A stretch of 64,000 nt of DNA from Arthrobacter sp. Alg241-R88 (lineage in GTDB: Bacteria > Actinomycetota > Actinomycetes > Actinomycetales > Micrococcaceae): the NCBI RefSeq assembly GCF_900537115.1, contig NZ_UNRG01000001.1, positions 683,121 through 747,120 of the forward strand, given 5' to 3'. Positions 19,479 to 29,579 of this stretch are shown one piece after another. Position 1 is the stretch's first letter. Each line of letters begins with the position of its first letter. Below the pieces are notes generated by a model, which ran no database searches, had not been told where the DNA came from, and saw nothing but the letters and a program-made list of their open reading frames with translations. A program made the translations under genes and the position numbers.

Positions 19479-20501
19479 ATGAGCCATACGGAGTCTGCAA
19501 CACCAGTCCACCTGGGCAAGGCGGCCCGGCTGCCGGCGAACCACCTCATGGACACGGTACTCCCGGTGCCCCCCGCGCTGGTGGACCGCGGATCCGTCGC
19601 CCGGGCACAACCGGGAATGGTGGAGGAACTCCTCGCCACACCAGACACCGTGGCGGTTGTCCTCTCCGGCAGGCAGGGGCTGATCCATGCCGGCGGGCTG
19701 TTCATGTCGGCGGCCCGGCCACTCCTTAAGGAACTGGCCGCAGCAGGTACGGCGCCGCAGCTAACGGTTTACCTTGGTTCCGCCCTGCCCGATTCGGACC
19801 TTGCGCCGGGTACCCAATTGTTGCTTTTCGTCCTGGCGGAGGCGGTGGAGCCTGGAACTGCCGGGATTCCCTCGGATGCTTCATGGGCAGGATTCCGGGA
19901 CGTTGCCGCCGGGCTCAGTCCAACACATACAGCCCTTTTTGTTGAAGCCAGTGCCATTGCCAACTGGCATGCCACGCACACGCATTGTCCGCGCTGCGGT
20001 TCTCCCACGGAAGTGGAAGCCGGGGGATGGGTGCGGCGCTGCCCGGCTGATTCGTCCGAACACTACCCGCGGACCGATCCCGCCATCATCGTTACCGTCG
20101 TGGGCCCGGACGGCCGCCTCCTCCTGGGCGGCGGCGGGGCCCGTGATGCCAGGAACTACTCAACCCTGGCGGGGTTCGTGGAACCGGGGGAATCCCTGGA
20201 GCAGGCAGTGGTACGGGAAATCCACGAGGAAGTTGGAGTGAGGGTTGCTGCCTGCCAGTACCTTGGCTCGCAGTCCTGGCCCTTCCCTGCCTCCCTTATG
20301 CTTGGATTTACCGCCGTCACCGAAGACGCCGAGGCAACACCCGACGGCGTGGAGGTCACCAGGGCGCGCTGGTTCAGCCGGGAGGAACTCCAGGAAGCTG
20401 TGCTCAGCGGCGAGATCACCATCTCCAGCCGGCTGTCGATTGCCCGCTCCCTGATAGAGCACTGGTACGGCGGACGTATTCAGGACCGGGTTGGCGCCTG
20501 A
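19479..20501 (+). CDS. nudC: NADH pyrophosphatase / NAD-cap hydrolase (Nudix)
   Basis: A 340-residue NudC-family protein that hydrolyses NADH and can remove NAD caps from RNA. The Nudix box is GFVEPGESLEQAVVREIHEE (ending EEVGV), and the NudC signature appears as SQSWPFPASLMLGF. A zinc-ribbon knuckle is only partly present: HCPRCG, then a single Cys in RRCPADSSEHYPR. Fewer than four cysteines is common in actinobacterial relatives. ATG 19479 follows GGTGG. The uvrD2 gene follows, as in mycobacteria. Confidence 0.93.
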   Translation: MSHTESATPVHLGKAARLPANHLMDTVLPVPPALVDRGSVARAQPGMVEELLATPDTVAVVLSGRQGLIHAGGLFMSAARPLLKELAAAGTAPQLTVYLGSALPDSDLAPGTQLLLFVLAEAVEPGTAGIPSDASWAGFRDVAAGLSPTHTALFVEASAIANWHATHTHCPRCGSPTEVEAGGWVRRCPADSSEHYPRTDPAIIVTVVGPDGRLLLGGGGARDARNYSTLAGFVEPGESLEQAVVREIHEEVGVRVAACQYLGSQSWPFPASLMLGFTAVTEDAEATPDGVEVTRARWFSREELQEAVLSGEITISSRLSIARSLIEHWYGGRIQDRVGA

Positions 20502-20558
20502 AGCCCTACTTATCCACCAGACTCCAGCACGCGGTAGTCGAGACGAAAAAGCAGCAAA

Positions 20559-22691
20559 GTGACTACAGAAAATTTTGACGGCGCAGCGTCCCTGGAGGAC
20601 CGGATCCTGGGCGGCCTGGACGCCGAGCAGCGCGAGGTTGCCAGCACGCTGAACGGCCCGTTGTGCGTTCTCGCCGGCGCCGGCACGGGAAAGACGCGGG
20701 CCATCACCCACCGCATCGCCTACGGCGTGCACTCAGGTGTTTACACCCCCCAGCGGCTCCTGGCCGTGACCTTCACTGCCCGCGCGGCCGCGGAGATGCG
20801 CAGCCGGCTGCGGGACCTGGGCGCAGGCAACGTCCAGGCCCGGACCTTCCATGCAGCAGCACTGCGCCAGCTGCAGTTTTTCTGGCCGCAGGCTGTCGGC
20901 GGGACCCTGCCCAACCTGCTGGACCACAAGGCCCAGATGCTCGCCGAGGCAGCCCGCCGGCTGCGATTGAGCACGGACAGGGCCTCGATCCGCGACCTTG
21001 CTTCGGAAATTGAGTGGGCCAAAGTGTCCATGCTGACGCCCGCCAACTACCTGGAAAACGCCCAGGACCGCGGAGCCCCGGGTGGTTTCGACCTCACCGC
21101 CGTCGCCCGGGTCTTCCAGTCCTACGAGGATGTTAAGACGGACCGCAATGTCATCGACTTCGAGGACGTCCTCCTGATCACGGTGGGCATCCTGCAGGAG
21201 GACGAAAAGGTTGCCGCCACCGTCCGTGAGCAGTACCGGCACTTTGTGGTGGACGAGTACCAGGACGTTTCCCCGCTGCAGCAAAGGCTCCTTGAACTAT
21301 GGCTGGGAGGCAGGGACGAACTGTGCGTCGTGGGGGATGCCAGCCAGACCATCTATTCGTTCACCGGGGCCTCCCCGAAGCACCTCCTGGAATTCAAGGC
21401 CCGCTATCCGCAAGCCAACGTGGTGAAACTGGTCAGGGACTACCGCTCCACGCCCCAGGTGGTAAAGCTCGCCAACGATCTCCTCGCCGGCAGGCGGAGC
21501 AGCGGAGCCGCCGCTGACGCCGCCTGGGCCGCTCCGCTCCAGCTCGTGGCCCAGCGGCCGGCCGGGCCCGCCCCCCAGTTCACCGAGTGCTCGGACGATG
21601 AAGCGGAAGCCGCCACAGTGGCGCAAAAGATCAAGGCATTGCTCGACGCCGGGACTCCGGCCAGCGAGGTGGCTGTCCTGTTCCGCACCAACGGGCAGTC
21701 CGAGGCCTATGAACAGGCTCTTGCTGCCGCCGGCATCGGCTACCAGCTGCGTGGCGGCGAGCGCTTCTTTGCCCGAAAGGAAGTACGCGATGCCATCCTC
21801 CAGCTGCGGGCAGCCACCCGGGCTGTCTCGGCGGAGTCGCCGGAACCGCTGGGCCAGTTGGTCCGGGACATCGTCGCTTCCCTCGGCTATACCGAGGCAG
21901 CACCCCACAACGGCGGTGCGCTCCGTGAACGCTGGGAGTCCCTCGCGGCGCTCGTGGCCCTCGCGGACGAACTCGTCCAGACCCGTGGACCGGAGTTTGG
22001 GTTGGCCGACTTTGTGAACGAACTCCAGGAGCGTTCGCTGGCCCAGCATGCACCCACAGTGCAGGGCGTCACCCTCGCCTCGCTGCACGCGGCCAAGGGC
22101 CTGGAATGGGACGCGGTGTTCCTGGTGGGACTCAGCGAAGGCTTGATGCCCATTTCCTTTGCCGACTCGCCGGAATCCGTGGACGAGGAGCGGCGGCTCC
22201 TCTACGTGGGGATCACCCGCGCCCGCGAACACCTCTCACTGTCCTGGTCCACGGCCAGGACTCCCGGCGGCCGGGCCAACCGCAAACCATCCAGGTTCCT
22301 TGACGGCCTGCGCCCGGATTCCGTTGCCGGCTCAAATATCAGGGGCAAGGGGCCCGCGCCCCGCCGCAAGGCAGCCGCGCCGGCTGTCTGCAGGGTCTGC
22401 GGCAGCATGCTGGCCACCGGTGCGGAACGCAAGGTGGGGCGGTGCAACGCCTGCCCGCCGAGCTACGAGGAACAAACCTTTGACGCCCTGCGGACCTGGC
22501 GGCGCGAAGTGGCCCTCGCCGCCGACGTTCCCGCCTTCGTGGTGTTCACCGACGCAACGCTCACGGCCATTGCCGAAGCCCGGCCGGCCTCCCTGGAAGA
22601 ACTTGCGGCGCTTGCCGGAGTGGGACCGTCGAAGCTGGAACGCTACGGCGAAGACGTTCTGCGGGTCCTGGTGGAAAGCACCTCACTGTGA
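20559..22691 (+). CDS. uvrD2: ATP-dependent DNA helicase UvrD2 with HRDC domain
   Basis: A 710-residue superfamily 1A helicase. Walker A is GAGTGKTRA (Lys45); Walker B is FVVDEYQDVSPLQQ; motif III GDASQTIYSFTGAS; motif V LHAAKGLEWDAVFLVG; motif VI RLLYVGITRAREHL. A four-cysteine element follows at about residues 610-632 (CRVCG and CNACP). An HRDC domain closes the protein from about 638 to 707 (ending VGPSKLERYGEDVLRVL). This architecture is that of actinobacterial UvrD2. The start is GTG 20559; the stop overlaps the next gene as GTGA. Confidence 0.95.
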   Translation: MTTENFDGAASLEDRILGGLDAEQREVASTLNGPLCVLAGAGTGKTRAITHRIAYGVHSGVYTPQRLLAVTFTARAAAEMRSRLRDLGAGNVQARTFHAAALRQLQFFWPQAVGGTLPNLLDHKAQMLAEAARRLRLSTDRASIRDLASEIEWAKVSMLTPANYLENAQDRGAPGGFDLTAVARVFQSYEDVKTDRNVIDFEDVLLITVGILQEDEKVAATVREQYRHFVVDEYQDVSPLQQRLLELWLGGRDELCVVGDASQTIYSFTGASPKHLLEFKARYPQANVVKLVRDYRSTPQVVKLANDLLAGRRSSGAAADAAWAAPLQLVAQRPAGPAPQFTECSDDEAEAATVAQKIKALLDAGTPASEVAVLFRTNGQSEAYEQALAAAGIGYQLRGGERFFARKEVRDAILQLRAATRAVSAESPEPLGQLVRDIVASLGYTEAAPHNGGALRERWESLAALVALADELVQTRGPEFGLADFVNELQERSLAQHAPTVQGVTLASLHAAKGLEWDAVFLVGLSEGLMPISFADSPESVDEERRLLYVGITRAREHLSLSWSTARTPGGRANRKPSRFLDGLRPDSVAGSNIRGKGPAPRRKAAAPAVCRVCGSMLATGAERKVGRCNACPPSYEEQTFDALRTWRREVALAADVPAFVVFTDATLTAIAEARPASLEELAALAGVGPSKLERYGEDVLRVLVESTSL

Positions 22692-23299
22692 TCACCACCG
22701 AGGGCGGCGCCCCGGTCGAGGTGCGGCGCTCCGCCCGCCGGACCCGGACTGTCGCCGCCTTCTGGGAGAACGGGACCGCCGTGGTAGCCATCCCGGCGCG
22801 GTTCACAGCAGCCCAGGAAAAGGAATGGGTCCAGCGGATGCTGGCCAAGCTGCACCGGCAGGGGGAACGGCGCTCGGCTTCCGGCCGGAAGCGCCCTGCC
22901 TCGGACGCCGCCCTGGCTGCCCATGCGGTCCGGCTCTCCGAACGGTACCTCAGCGGAAAGGCCGTGCCGGCGTCGGTTCGCTGGGTCAGCAACCAGAACT
23001 CACGGTGGGGTTCGGCCACCCCGGCGGACGGCACTATCCGTCTCTCGGACAAGCTCCGCCCCATGCCCCAGTGGGTCATCGATTATGTACTGCTCCATGA
23101 ACTCGCCCACCTCCTGGTGGCCAGCCACAATGCGGCGTTCTGGAAGCTGCTGGCGGCCTACCCGGAGACCGCGCGGGCGAAGGCATTCCTGGAAGGGGTT
23201 TCCTTCGCCATGGCCCGCGGCCTTCCGGACAGCGAAACGGGGGACGGAACCGGTGCCGTCCGCCCCGGCGGGGACCGCTGGACGGACGACGCCGACTAG
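22688..23299 (+). CDS. YgjP-like (M48/WLM-type) zinc metallopeptidase
   Basis: A 203-residue protein with the zincin helix HELAHLLVASHNAAFW (His137, Glu138, His141) and the upstream SVRWVSNQNSRWGS motif typical of the YgjP/SprT-like group. The third ligand is probably the His in SHNAAFW. The natural substrate is unknown. GTG 22688 overlaps the uvrD2 stop, so it is coupled to the helicase. It ends only 6 bases from the convergent DUF2342 gene, with no obvious terminator between them. Confidence 0.87.
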   Translation: MITTEGGAPVEVRRSARRTRTVAAFWENGTAVVAIPARFTAAQEKEWVQRMLAKLHRQGERRSASGRKRPASDAALAAHAVRLSERYLSGKAVPASVRWVSNQNSRWGSATPADGTIRLSDKLRPMPQWVIDYVLLHELAHLLVASHNAAFWKLLAAYPETARAKAFLEGVSFAMARGLPDSETGDGTGAVRPGGDRWTDDAD

Positions 23300-23305
23300 G
23301 CCGGC

Positions 23306-24757
23306 TTAGCTTTTAGGCCCGCCGTCCTGCCCATCAGCATCCGGATCCTCGGCCCGCTTCCCGTCCTGTCCGCCGTCAGCGTCTTCGTTTCCGCTGGAGG
23401 GGGAGGGGGAGTCGTCAAACCCGCCGCTCAGCAACTTCTGCAGGGCGTCGTCCACCTCGGTGTCGCTGGCTTCCGCCAGTTTCCGGCGTCCGCTGAACCC
23501 GCGGGGATCGTCCAGGTCCTCTGCGGTGGGCAGCAGGTCGGGGTGGTGCCAGATTGCGTCACGGCCTTCAATGCCGCGTTCTTCTTTCAGCGTGGCCCAC
23601 AGTGTGGCAGCATCCCGCAGCCGGCGGGGGCGCAACTCCAAACCAACCAGCGAAGCGAAGGCGTGCTCCGCCGGGCCGCCGGTGGCGCGGCGGCGGCGAA
23701 CGGTTTCGCGAAGAGCGCCCGCTGACGGAAGGACCTTTTCCGTGGCCGCAGCAGTGAGTTCATCCACCCACCCCTCCACCAGGGCGAGCGCCGTTTCCAG
23801 TTTCTCGAGCGCCTGGTCCTGGGCGGGCGTCCGCTGAGGCATAAATACGCCCTGCGACAGGGCTTCCTGGATGCCCTCGGGATTGCCGGGATCAAGATCC
23901 CGCGCCAGTTCCTCAATGCGGGAGGTATCGATATGGATGCCCCGTGCGTAGGCCTCGATGGCGCCAAGCAGGTGGCCCCGCAGCCATGGAACCTGGACAA
24001 AGAGCCGGGCGTGGGCAGCTTCCCGAACAGCGAGGAAAAGCCGGATGTCGTTCTCGGGCAGGGAGAGCCCTTCTCCAAAAGCGGCGACGTTGAGGGGCAG
24101 CAGGGCCATCTCAAGATCCGCGAGGGGCACTCCGATGTCGGTGGAGCTGACCACATCCGTGGAGAGGGCGCCGATGGCCTGCCCCAGCTGCATCCCGAAA
24201 ATGGCGCCGCCCATGTTTTGGAGCATGGACGAGGCTCCGCCCATCATGGACTTCATCTCCTCCGGCATCTGCTCGGTCATTGCGGAGGAGAGCGCATTGG
24301 CGATGCTGTTGGCGACCGGCTCGGTCAGCCTCTTCCAGGTGCCAAGGGTTGCCTCCACCCACTCCGCCCGGGACCACGCCCGGCCGATCAGGCCCGTGGC
24401 GGGAAGATCCGTGACGGGGTCCAGCCACAGTTCGGCGAGCCGCAGGGCCTCGTCCACTTCGCGGGACTGCTGTGAGGTGACCGATGGATCCGCGCTGCCC
24501 GCCGCGACCCGCCGCGCATTCTCGTGGGCCAGCTTCCAGTTCACCGGGCCCTCGGACGGCGCGCTCATCATGGCCTGGACCTGGGAGAACATCTGGGCCA
24601 GGAGGTTGGGGTCGTCGGGAAGGCCGGCAGCCTTTGCGAGCTCGGCAGGGTCGAAATTCTCCATCCCCTTGCCGCCCATCAAGTTTTGCAGCATCTCTGT
24701 CAACGGGTCCTTGGGGGTGTCGTCGCCGTTGGACGGATTAAGTGGGTTGGAGGTCAT
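23306..24757 (-). CDS. DUF2342 zincin-like protein (putative zinc metalloprotease)
   Basis: A 483-residue member of the actinobacterial zinc-dependent metalloprotease family once labelled F420-biosynthesis-associated. The visible markers are LIGRAWSRAEWVEATLGTW, MGGAIFGMQLGQAIGALS, and LAVREAAHARLFVQVPWL, in which His at about 248 sits in the zincin-like helix. The N-terminal 60 residues (NPLTEMLQNLMGGKGM-like, Met/Gly-rich) and the acidic Asp/Gly C-terminal 50 are low complexity. Peptidase activity is inferred only. Transcribed divergently from the Lon/PDZ gene. Confidence 0.85.
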   Translation of the reverse strand: MTSNPLNPSNGDDTPKDPLTEMLQNLMGGKGMENFDPAELAKAAGLPDDPNLLAQMFSQVQAMMSAPSEGPVNWKLAHENARRVAAGSADPSVTSQQSREVDEALRLAELWLDPVTDLPATGLIGRAWSRAEWVEATLGTWKRLTEPVANSIANALSSAMTEQMPEEMKSMMGGASSMLQNMGGAIFGMQLGQAIGALSTDVVSSTDIGVPLADLEMALLPLNVAAFGEGLSLPENDIRLFLAVREAAHARLFVQVPWLRGHLLGAIEAYARGIHIDTSRIEELARDLDPGNPEGIQEALSQGVFMPQRTPAQDQALEKLETALALVEGWVDELTAAATEKVLPSAGALRETVRRRRATGGPAEHAFASLVGLELRPRRLRDAATLWATLKEERGIEGRDAIWHHPDLLPTAEDLDDPRGFSGRRKLAEASDTEVDDALQKLLSGGFDDSPSPSSGNEDADGGQDGKRAEDPDADGQDGGPKS

Positions 24758-24892
24758 GATCCCGCCGATCGTCGGTGTGACTGTTGATCAACCTTCACGG
24801 TACCCCGGTGGTGGACGGCTGTCTGCCGGAGTGCGTTACCGTTCGCTGTAGGCAAAGAACTGGGCCTGCCGGCACCGCGTAGTGTTGGTTCA

Positions 24893-26107
24893 GTGACTAC
24901 AACCCGTGGCGGCCACCCATCCGAGGATCACGCTGCCGAGCTCCCTTCCGGTCCCTGGCACGGGGAATCAGGCGGCCCTGAAGCCGGCGCGCCAACAGGT
25001 GCCGCAGGCTCTTTGCCAACGGCCGGCACCGCCCTGTTCCCCGGTGGCCCGCCGCGCCGGGACAGGAAAGTCTCGGCCATGATGATGGCCGGAATAACGG
25101 CCCTGGGACTCGGAATCGCGGTGGGCACCCTGCCGGTCCCCTACGTCGTCGAAACACCCGGCCCCACCTACAACACGCTGGGCCAGAGCCAGGGAAGCCC
25201 GGTCATCAAAGTCACCGGCCGGGAAACCTATCCGGCCGCGGGCCACCTCGACCTGACCACCGTCTACGTGAGCGGCGGCCCGAACAGCCCGGTGAGCGTC
25301 CTGGGCGCTTTCTCCGCCTGGCTCGACCCATCAAAGGCCGTGTACCCCGAGGAATTGATCTACCCCACCGGCACAACCAAGGAGGAGGCCGCAGAACAGA
25401 GCTCAGTGGCCATGACCACGTCCCAGGAGAATGCTGTGGCCTCGGCCCTCAACGAGCTGGATATTCCCTTTGGGCAGCAGCTTCAGGCAGCAGACCTCTC
25501 CGGGGATTCTGCCGCCGCCGGAAAAATCGAGCCGGGGGATGTCCTCAAGACGATCAACGGCAAGGAGATTACCTCCCTGGCCGTCATCCAGGAGGAACTG
25601 GCAGCAGGCAAGGGCGCGGCTGCCACGGTGATGGTGGAACGCGAGGGCCAACAGGTCACGCAGGTCATCACCCCTAAAGACAACGGTGCGGGACGCTTCA
25701 TCCTGGGTGTCATGCTCAAGTACCTGTTCACGTTCCCCTTCGACGTGGAGATTTCGCTCGAAAAAGTCGGGGGGCCCAGCGCGGGACTGATGTTCTCGCT
25801 CGGCATTATCGACACAGTCACTCCGGGGGACCTCACCGGAGGAAAACACGTGGCCGGCACCGGAACCATAACCCCGGACGGTCTGGTGGGGCCCATAGGC
25901 GGCATCGGGCAGAAGATGCAGGGTGCAAGGTCCGGGGGAGCCACGCTCTTCCTCGCTCCCGCTGCCAACTGCGGGGAAGTGGTGGGCAATATTCCCGACG
26001 GTCTCCAAGTGGTCAAGGTCGAGAACCTCGCGGAGGCCCGCCGCGCCGTCGAGCTTGCCGGTTCCGGCGGGGACACATCCGGCCTGCCGGCGTGCACAAG
26101 CAACTAG
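24893..26107 (+). CDS. YlbL-type PDZ and Lon (S16) protease domain protein, membrane-anchored
   Basis: A 404-residue protein with a disordered N-terminus, one membrane segment at about residues 62-84 (MMMAGITALGLGIAVGTL), then VPYVVETPGPTYNTLG, a PDZ domain at about 190-260 (KIEPGDVLKTINGKEI), and a Lon-like serine protease domain. The catalytic dyad is Ser296 in GGPSAGLMFSLG and Lys341 in GGIGQKMQGA. The protease domain is outside the cell. The start is GTG 24893. The UPF0182 gene follows on the same strand. Confidence 0.92.
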   Translation: MTTTRGGHPSEDHAAELPSGPWHGESGGPEAGAPTGAAGSLPTAGTALFPGGPPRRDRKVSAMMMAGITALGLGIAVGTLPVPYVVETPGPTYNTLGQSQGSPVIKVTGRETYPAAGHLDLTTVYVSGGPNSPVSVLGAFSAWLDPSKAVYPEELIYPTGTTKEEAAEQSSVAMTTSQENAVASALNELDIPFGQQLQAADLSGDSAAAGKIEPGDVLKTINGKEITSLAVIQEELAAGKGAAATVMVEREGQQVTQVITPKDNGAGRFILGVMLKYLFTFPFDVEISLEKVGGPSAGLMFSLGIIDTVTPGDLTGGKHVAGTGTITPDGLVGPIGGIGQKMQGARSGGATLFLAPAANCGEVVGNIPDGLQVVKVENLAEARRAVELAGSGGDTSGLPACTSN

Positions 26108-26236
26108 ACTGGGCAGGAACTAAGCATTACTGCCACTCGTGGCAATTAAGACGGACGAAACCAGCGTTTGACCGGTAAGTACGTCGCTCGCACGCACGCT
26201 TCGAATATTCTGACGACCAGCTATGAGGTACCGAGT

Positions 26237-29233
26237 TTGTCCCGTCCCGCCAGCACCATGTCCACAGGTAAACCCCCTTCAAGACGCGGCGCGCTGACGC
26301 CCACCCTGATCGTTGTTGCCCTGGTAGTTGTGGGCTTCATTTTCTTCGCCAACGTCTGGACCGATGTCCTCTGGTACCGGCAGCTCGGCTTCATCGAAGT
26401 GTTCATCACCGAGAACCTGGCGCGGATCGGGATCTTCGCTGCCGGGTTCGCCATCATGTTCCTTGCGGTCTTCTACGCTATCCGAATCGCCTACCAGTCC
26501 CGGCCGGTCTACGCCCCGGACTCGGAAATCCGCGACAACCTCAACCGCTACCAGGCACAGCTGGAACCTGTCCGCCGGGTGGTTATGGTGGGCCTGCCGG
26601 TCCTCTTCGGCCTCTTCGCCGGAAGCGCCGCATCCAGCCAGTGGCAGAAGGTCCTTCTTTTCTTCAACCAGGAACCCTTCGGAAAAACAGATCCCGAGTT
26701 CAATCTGGACATCAGCTTCTACCTGATGACGCTGCCGTTCCTCGGCTTCGTGACCGGGTTCCTGATCAGCGTGGTGGTCATTGCCGGTATCGCAGGCATC
26801 CTGACCCATTACCTCTACGGAAGTATCCGGCTGATGGAACGGGGCGTCTTCACCAGCCGTGCAGCCCAGATCCACATCGCCGTGACGGGTGCCGCCTTCC
26901 TGGTCCTCCTGGGCATCAACTTCTGGCTGGACCGCTATTCGGCCGTCCAGAGCAACAGCGGACGCTGGGCCGGCGCCCTGTACACGGACGTGAACGCCGT
27001 CATTCCCACCAAGTCCATCCTGGCCGTGGCCGCAGCACTCGTCGCCATCCTGTTCATCGTGGCCGCCGTTATCGGCCGCTGGCGCCTCCCTGTGATCGGC
27101 ACGGCGATGCTCGTCATCACGTCCATCCTGGCCGGCGGTGTTTACCCCTGGGTGATCCAGCAGTTCCAGGTACGCCCCTCGGAAGAGACGCTGGAGAAGG
27201 AGTTCATCCAGCGCAACATCGATAACACGCGTGCCGCCTACGGACTGGATGCCATCCAGGTGGACCGTTACGACGCCACCAACACCGCCAGCACCGGCGC
27301 GCTGGCGCCGGATGCCCAGACCACGGCAAACATCAGGCTGCTGGACCCGAACCTGATCTCGGATGCGTTCTCGCAGCTTGAACAGTACCGCCCGTACTAC
27401 CGGTTCCCGGAGTCCCTCAACGTTGACCGCTATGAAGTGGACGGCCAGATCCAGGACACCGTCATCGCTGTCCGCGAGCTGAACCCCACCAACGTGCAGA
27501 CAAACCAGCAGGGCTGGCTCAACCAGCACGTTGTGTACACCCACGGCTACGGCGTGGTGGCAGCCAAGGGCAACAAGTTCACCGTTGACGGCAAGCCGGA
27601 GTTCCTGCAGTCAGGCATTCCGTCCACGGGTGTGCTGGGGGATGACTCCAGCTATGAGCCGCGGATCTACTTTGGTGAATACTCGCCGGACTACTCAATC
27701 GTGGGCGCACCGGACGGCGCGCCTGCCCGCGAGCAGGACAGGCCGTCAGGCGAGGGGGAGACCCAGTACACCTTCGAAGGCAACGGCGGACCCAACGTCG
27801 GCACCTTCTTCAACAGGGTGCTGTACTCCATCAAGTTCCAGTCATCGGACCTGCTGCTCTCGGACGGCGTCAACCCGGAATCGCAGATCCTGTACGAACG
27901 CAATCCCCGTGAGCGCGTAGAGAAGGTGGCCCCCTACCTAACCGTGGACGGCAATGCCTACCCCGCGGTAGTTGACGGCCGGGTGAAGTGGATCGTGGAC
28001 GGCTACACCACCAGCCAGTACTACCCGTACTCCCAGCAGGAGCAGCTCTCGGACGCCACGGCCGATTCCCAGACCACTTCCGGCCGTGCAGTCGCCCTGC
28101 CCAACAGCACCGTCAACTACATCCGGAACTCTGTGAAGGCCACGGTCGATGCCTACGACGGCTCGGTCACCCTGTACGCCTGGGACGACCAGGACCCGCT
28201 GCTGAAGTCCTGGCAGAAAGTGTTCCCCACGTCGCTGAAGCCCTTTTCGGAAATGTCCGGCGATGTCATGAGCCACGTCCGGTACCCCGAGGACCTCTTT
28301 AAGGTCCAGCGCCAGCTGCTGGGCGAGTACCACGTGACGGACCCGTCCAGCTTCTACCAGACGAAGGACGCCTGGAGTGTGCCGAACGACCCCACGGTTG
28401 ATTCGACGAACGACGTCAAGCAGCCGCCGTTCTACATGTCGCTGCAGATGCCGGACCAGGATAAGCCTGCCTTCCAGCTGACGTCATCGTTTATTCCGCA
28501 GATCGTCAATGGGAACGCGCGTAACGTCCTCTATGGCTTCCTGGCCGCCGACTCCGACGCCGGGAACCAGGCGGGTGTGAAGGCGGAGAGCTACGGCAAG
28601 CTGCGGCTGCTGCAGATTCCACCGGAGATCCAGGTCCCCGGTCCGGGTCAGGCCCAGAACAAGTTCAACTCGGATCCCACGGTTTCGCAGGCCCTTAACC
28701 TGCTCCGCCAGGGTGCCTCTGACGTCCTGAACGGCAACCTGCTCACGCTCCCGGTAGGCGGAGGCATCCTCTACGTCCAGCCGGTGTACCTCAAGTCGAC
28801 CGGTGAGACGTCCTACCCCACGCTGCAGCGCGTCCTGGTGGCCTTCGGCGACAAGGTTGGGTTCGCCCCAACCCTTGACGAAGCCCTTAAGCAGCTTTTC
28901 GGCGGCGACTCGGGGGCCGCTGCGGGCGACTCCGGCAACAACGGCAAGACGCCCACAGACCCTGCTGCGCCGGCCGCTCCGGGCGGAGCGGATGCCAAGG
29001 CTGAACTGCGGGCGGCCCTGGATGAGGCAAACGCCGCCATCCAGGCGGGACAGGCGGCACTGGCCGCCGGTGACTTCGCAGCCTACGGTGAGGCGCAGAA
29101 GCGTATCTCGGCGGCCCTCCAGCGGGCCCTGGATGCGGAGAACAAGATCCCCGTTGCCATTCCCGAGGCAACTCCGGCTCCGGCCTCTACGGCGACAACT
29201 GAGGCCACGCCTTCGCCGTCGCCCAGTAGCTGA
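26237..29233 (+). CDS. UPF0182 family large membrane protein
   Basis: A 998-residue protein of unknown function found across actinobacteria. About seven membrane segments lie in the first 300 residues (for example [20 protein letters not shown] and [19 protein letters not shown]), followed by a large extracytoplasmic domain with [15 protein letters not shown] and YVQPVYLKS. The tail is rich in Ala, Pro, Thr and Ser. TTG 26237 is chosen because GAGG lies 8 bases upstream; another TTG at 26168 and an ATG at 26258 are in frame. No enzymatic motif is recognised. Confidence 0.88.
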   Translation: MSRPASTMSTGKPPSRRGALTPTLIVVALVVVGFIFFANVWTDVLWYRQLGFIEVFITENLARIGIFAAGFAIMFLAVFYAIRIAYQSRPVYAPDSEIRDNLNRYQAQLEPVRRVVMVGLPVLFGLFAGSAASSQWQKVLLFFNQEPFGKTDPEFNLDISFYLMTLPFLGFVTGFLISVVVIAGIAGILTHYLYGSIRLMERGVFTSRAAQIHIAVTGAAFLVLLGINFWLDRYSAVQSNSGRWAGALYTDVNAVIPTKSILAVAAALVAILFIVAAVIGRWRLPVIGTAMLVITSILAGGVYPWVIQQFQVRPSEETLEKEFIQRNIDNTRAAYGLDAIQVDRYDATNTASTGALAPDAQTTANIRLLDPNLISDAFSQLEQYRPYYRFPESLNVDRYEVDGQIQDTVIAVRELNPTNVQTNQQGWLNQHVVYTHGYGVVAAKGNKFTVDGKPEFLQSGIPSTGVLGDDSSYEPRIYFGEYSPDYSIVGAPDGAPAREQDRPSGEGETQYTFEGNGGPNVGTFFNRVLYSIKFQSSDLLLSDGVNPESQILYERNPRERVEKVAPYLTVDGNAYPAVVDGRVKWIVDGYTTSQYYPYSQQEQLSDATADSQTTSGRAVALPNSTVNYIRNSVKATVDAYDGSVTLYAWDDQDPLLKSWQKVFPTSLKPFSEMSGDVMSHVRYPEDLFKVQRQLLGEYHVTDPSSFYQTKDAWSVPNDPTVDSTNDVKQPPFYMSLQMPDQDKPAFQLTSSFIPQIVNGNARNVLYGFLAADSDAGNQAGVKAESYGKLRLLQIPPEIQVPGPGQAQNKFNSDPTVSQALNLLRQGASDVLNGNLLTLPVGGGILYVQPVYLKSTGETSYPTLQRVLVAFGDKVGFAPTLDEALKQLFGGDSGAAAGDSGNNGKTPTDPAAPAAPGGADAKAELRAALDEANAAIQAGQAALAAGDFAAYGEAQKRISAALQRALDAENKIPVAIPEATPAPASTATTEATPSPSPSS

Positions 29234-29263
29234 TCATCCAACAGCTGATCACGACGGCGGCAC

Positions 29264-29295
29264 CCGGCACCCGTTCCATCTGGAGCGGGTGCCGG
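29264..29295 (+). terminator. Hairpin terminator candidate after the UPF0182 gene
   Basis: CCGGCACCCG pairs perfectly with CGGGTGCCGG. The stem is continued by a T:G wobble and TCCA/TGGA to a tight loop. There is no U-tract, so it may act as a structural or Rho-assisted terminator 31 bases after the stop. Confidence 0.55.
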
Positions 29296-29326
29296 ACCGG
29301 CGAGACGGAGATCACGCCTTCCCGAT

Positions 29327-29355
29327 TTGGCCTGCTGTTCACCGGCCGGTAAAGT
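29327..29355 (+). promoter_or_regulatory. Candidate promoter of the first initiator tRNA gene
   Basis: TTGGCC and TAAAGT are separated by 17 bases. The predicted start falls about 5 bases before the tRNA 5' end. Each hexamer is an imperfect match to the housekeeping consensus. Confidence 0.5.
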
Positions 29356-29366
29356 AGTTCTTGCGA

Positions 29367-29440
29367 CGCGGGGTGGAGCAGTTCGGTAGCTCGCTGGGCT
29401 CATAACCCAGAGGTCACAGGTTCAAATCCTGTCCCCGCAA
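29367..29440 (+). tRNA. Initiator tRNA-fMet (CAT), copy 1
   Basis: A 74-base cloverleaf. The acceptor arm CGCGGGG pairs with CCCCGCA and leaves the C1-A72 mismatch typical of initiator tRNAs. The anticodon loop CTCATAA is closed by a stem ending in three G:C pairs (CTGGG/CCCAG), the other initiator hallmark. The T arm contains GGTTCAAATCC. CCA is not encoded (CTG follows the discriminator A). Confidence 0.96.
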
Positions 29441-29447
29441 CTGACGG

Positions 29448-29485
29448 AAGTCCCGGACACTGGAAACAGTGTCCGGGACTTTTTG
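29448..29485 (+). terminator. Intrinsic terminator after initiator tRNA copy 1
   Basis: A perfect 15-bp stem, AAGTCCCGGACACTG with CAGTGTCCGGGACTT, around a GAAA loop, followed by TTTTT. Each tRNA copy therefore has its own terminator. Confidence 0.9.
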
Positions 29486-29579
29486 CTTTAAGCCTTAAGC
29501 CCGGGTTTCGGGACGGAAAGGGCACTGAAGAGGTCGTGTAAAAACCCGCCGCCGAAATAGGGTAGTGTTGATTCTGCGA

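Noticed and set aside
24783..24792. GTTGATCAAC palindrome between the DUF2342 and Lon/PDZ genes
   Set aside because: Ten-base perfect palindromes are expected dozens of times by chance in 64 kb; no promoter context supports it.
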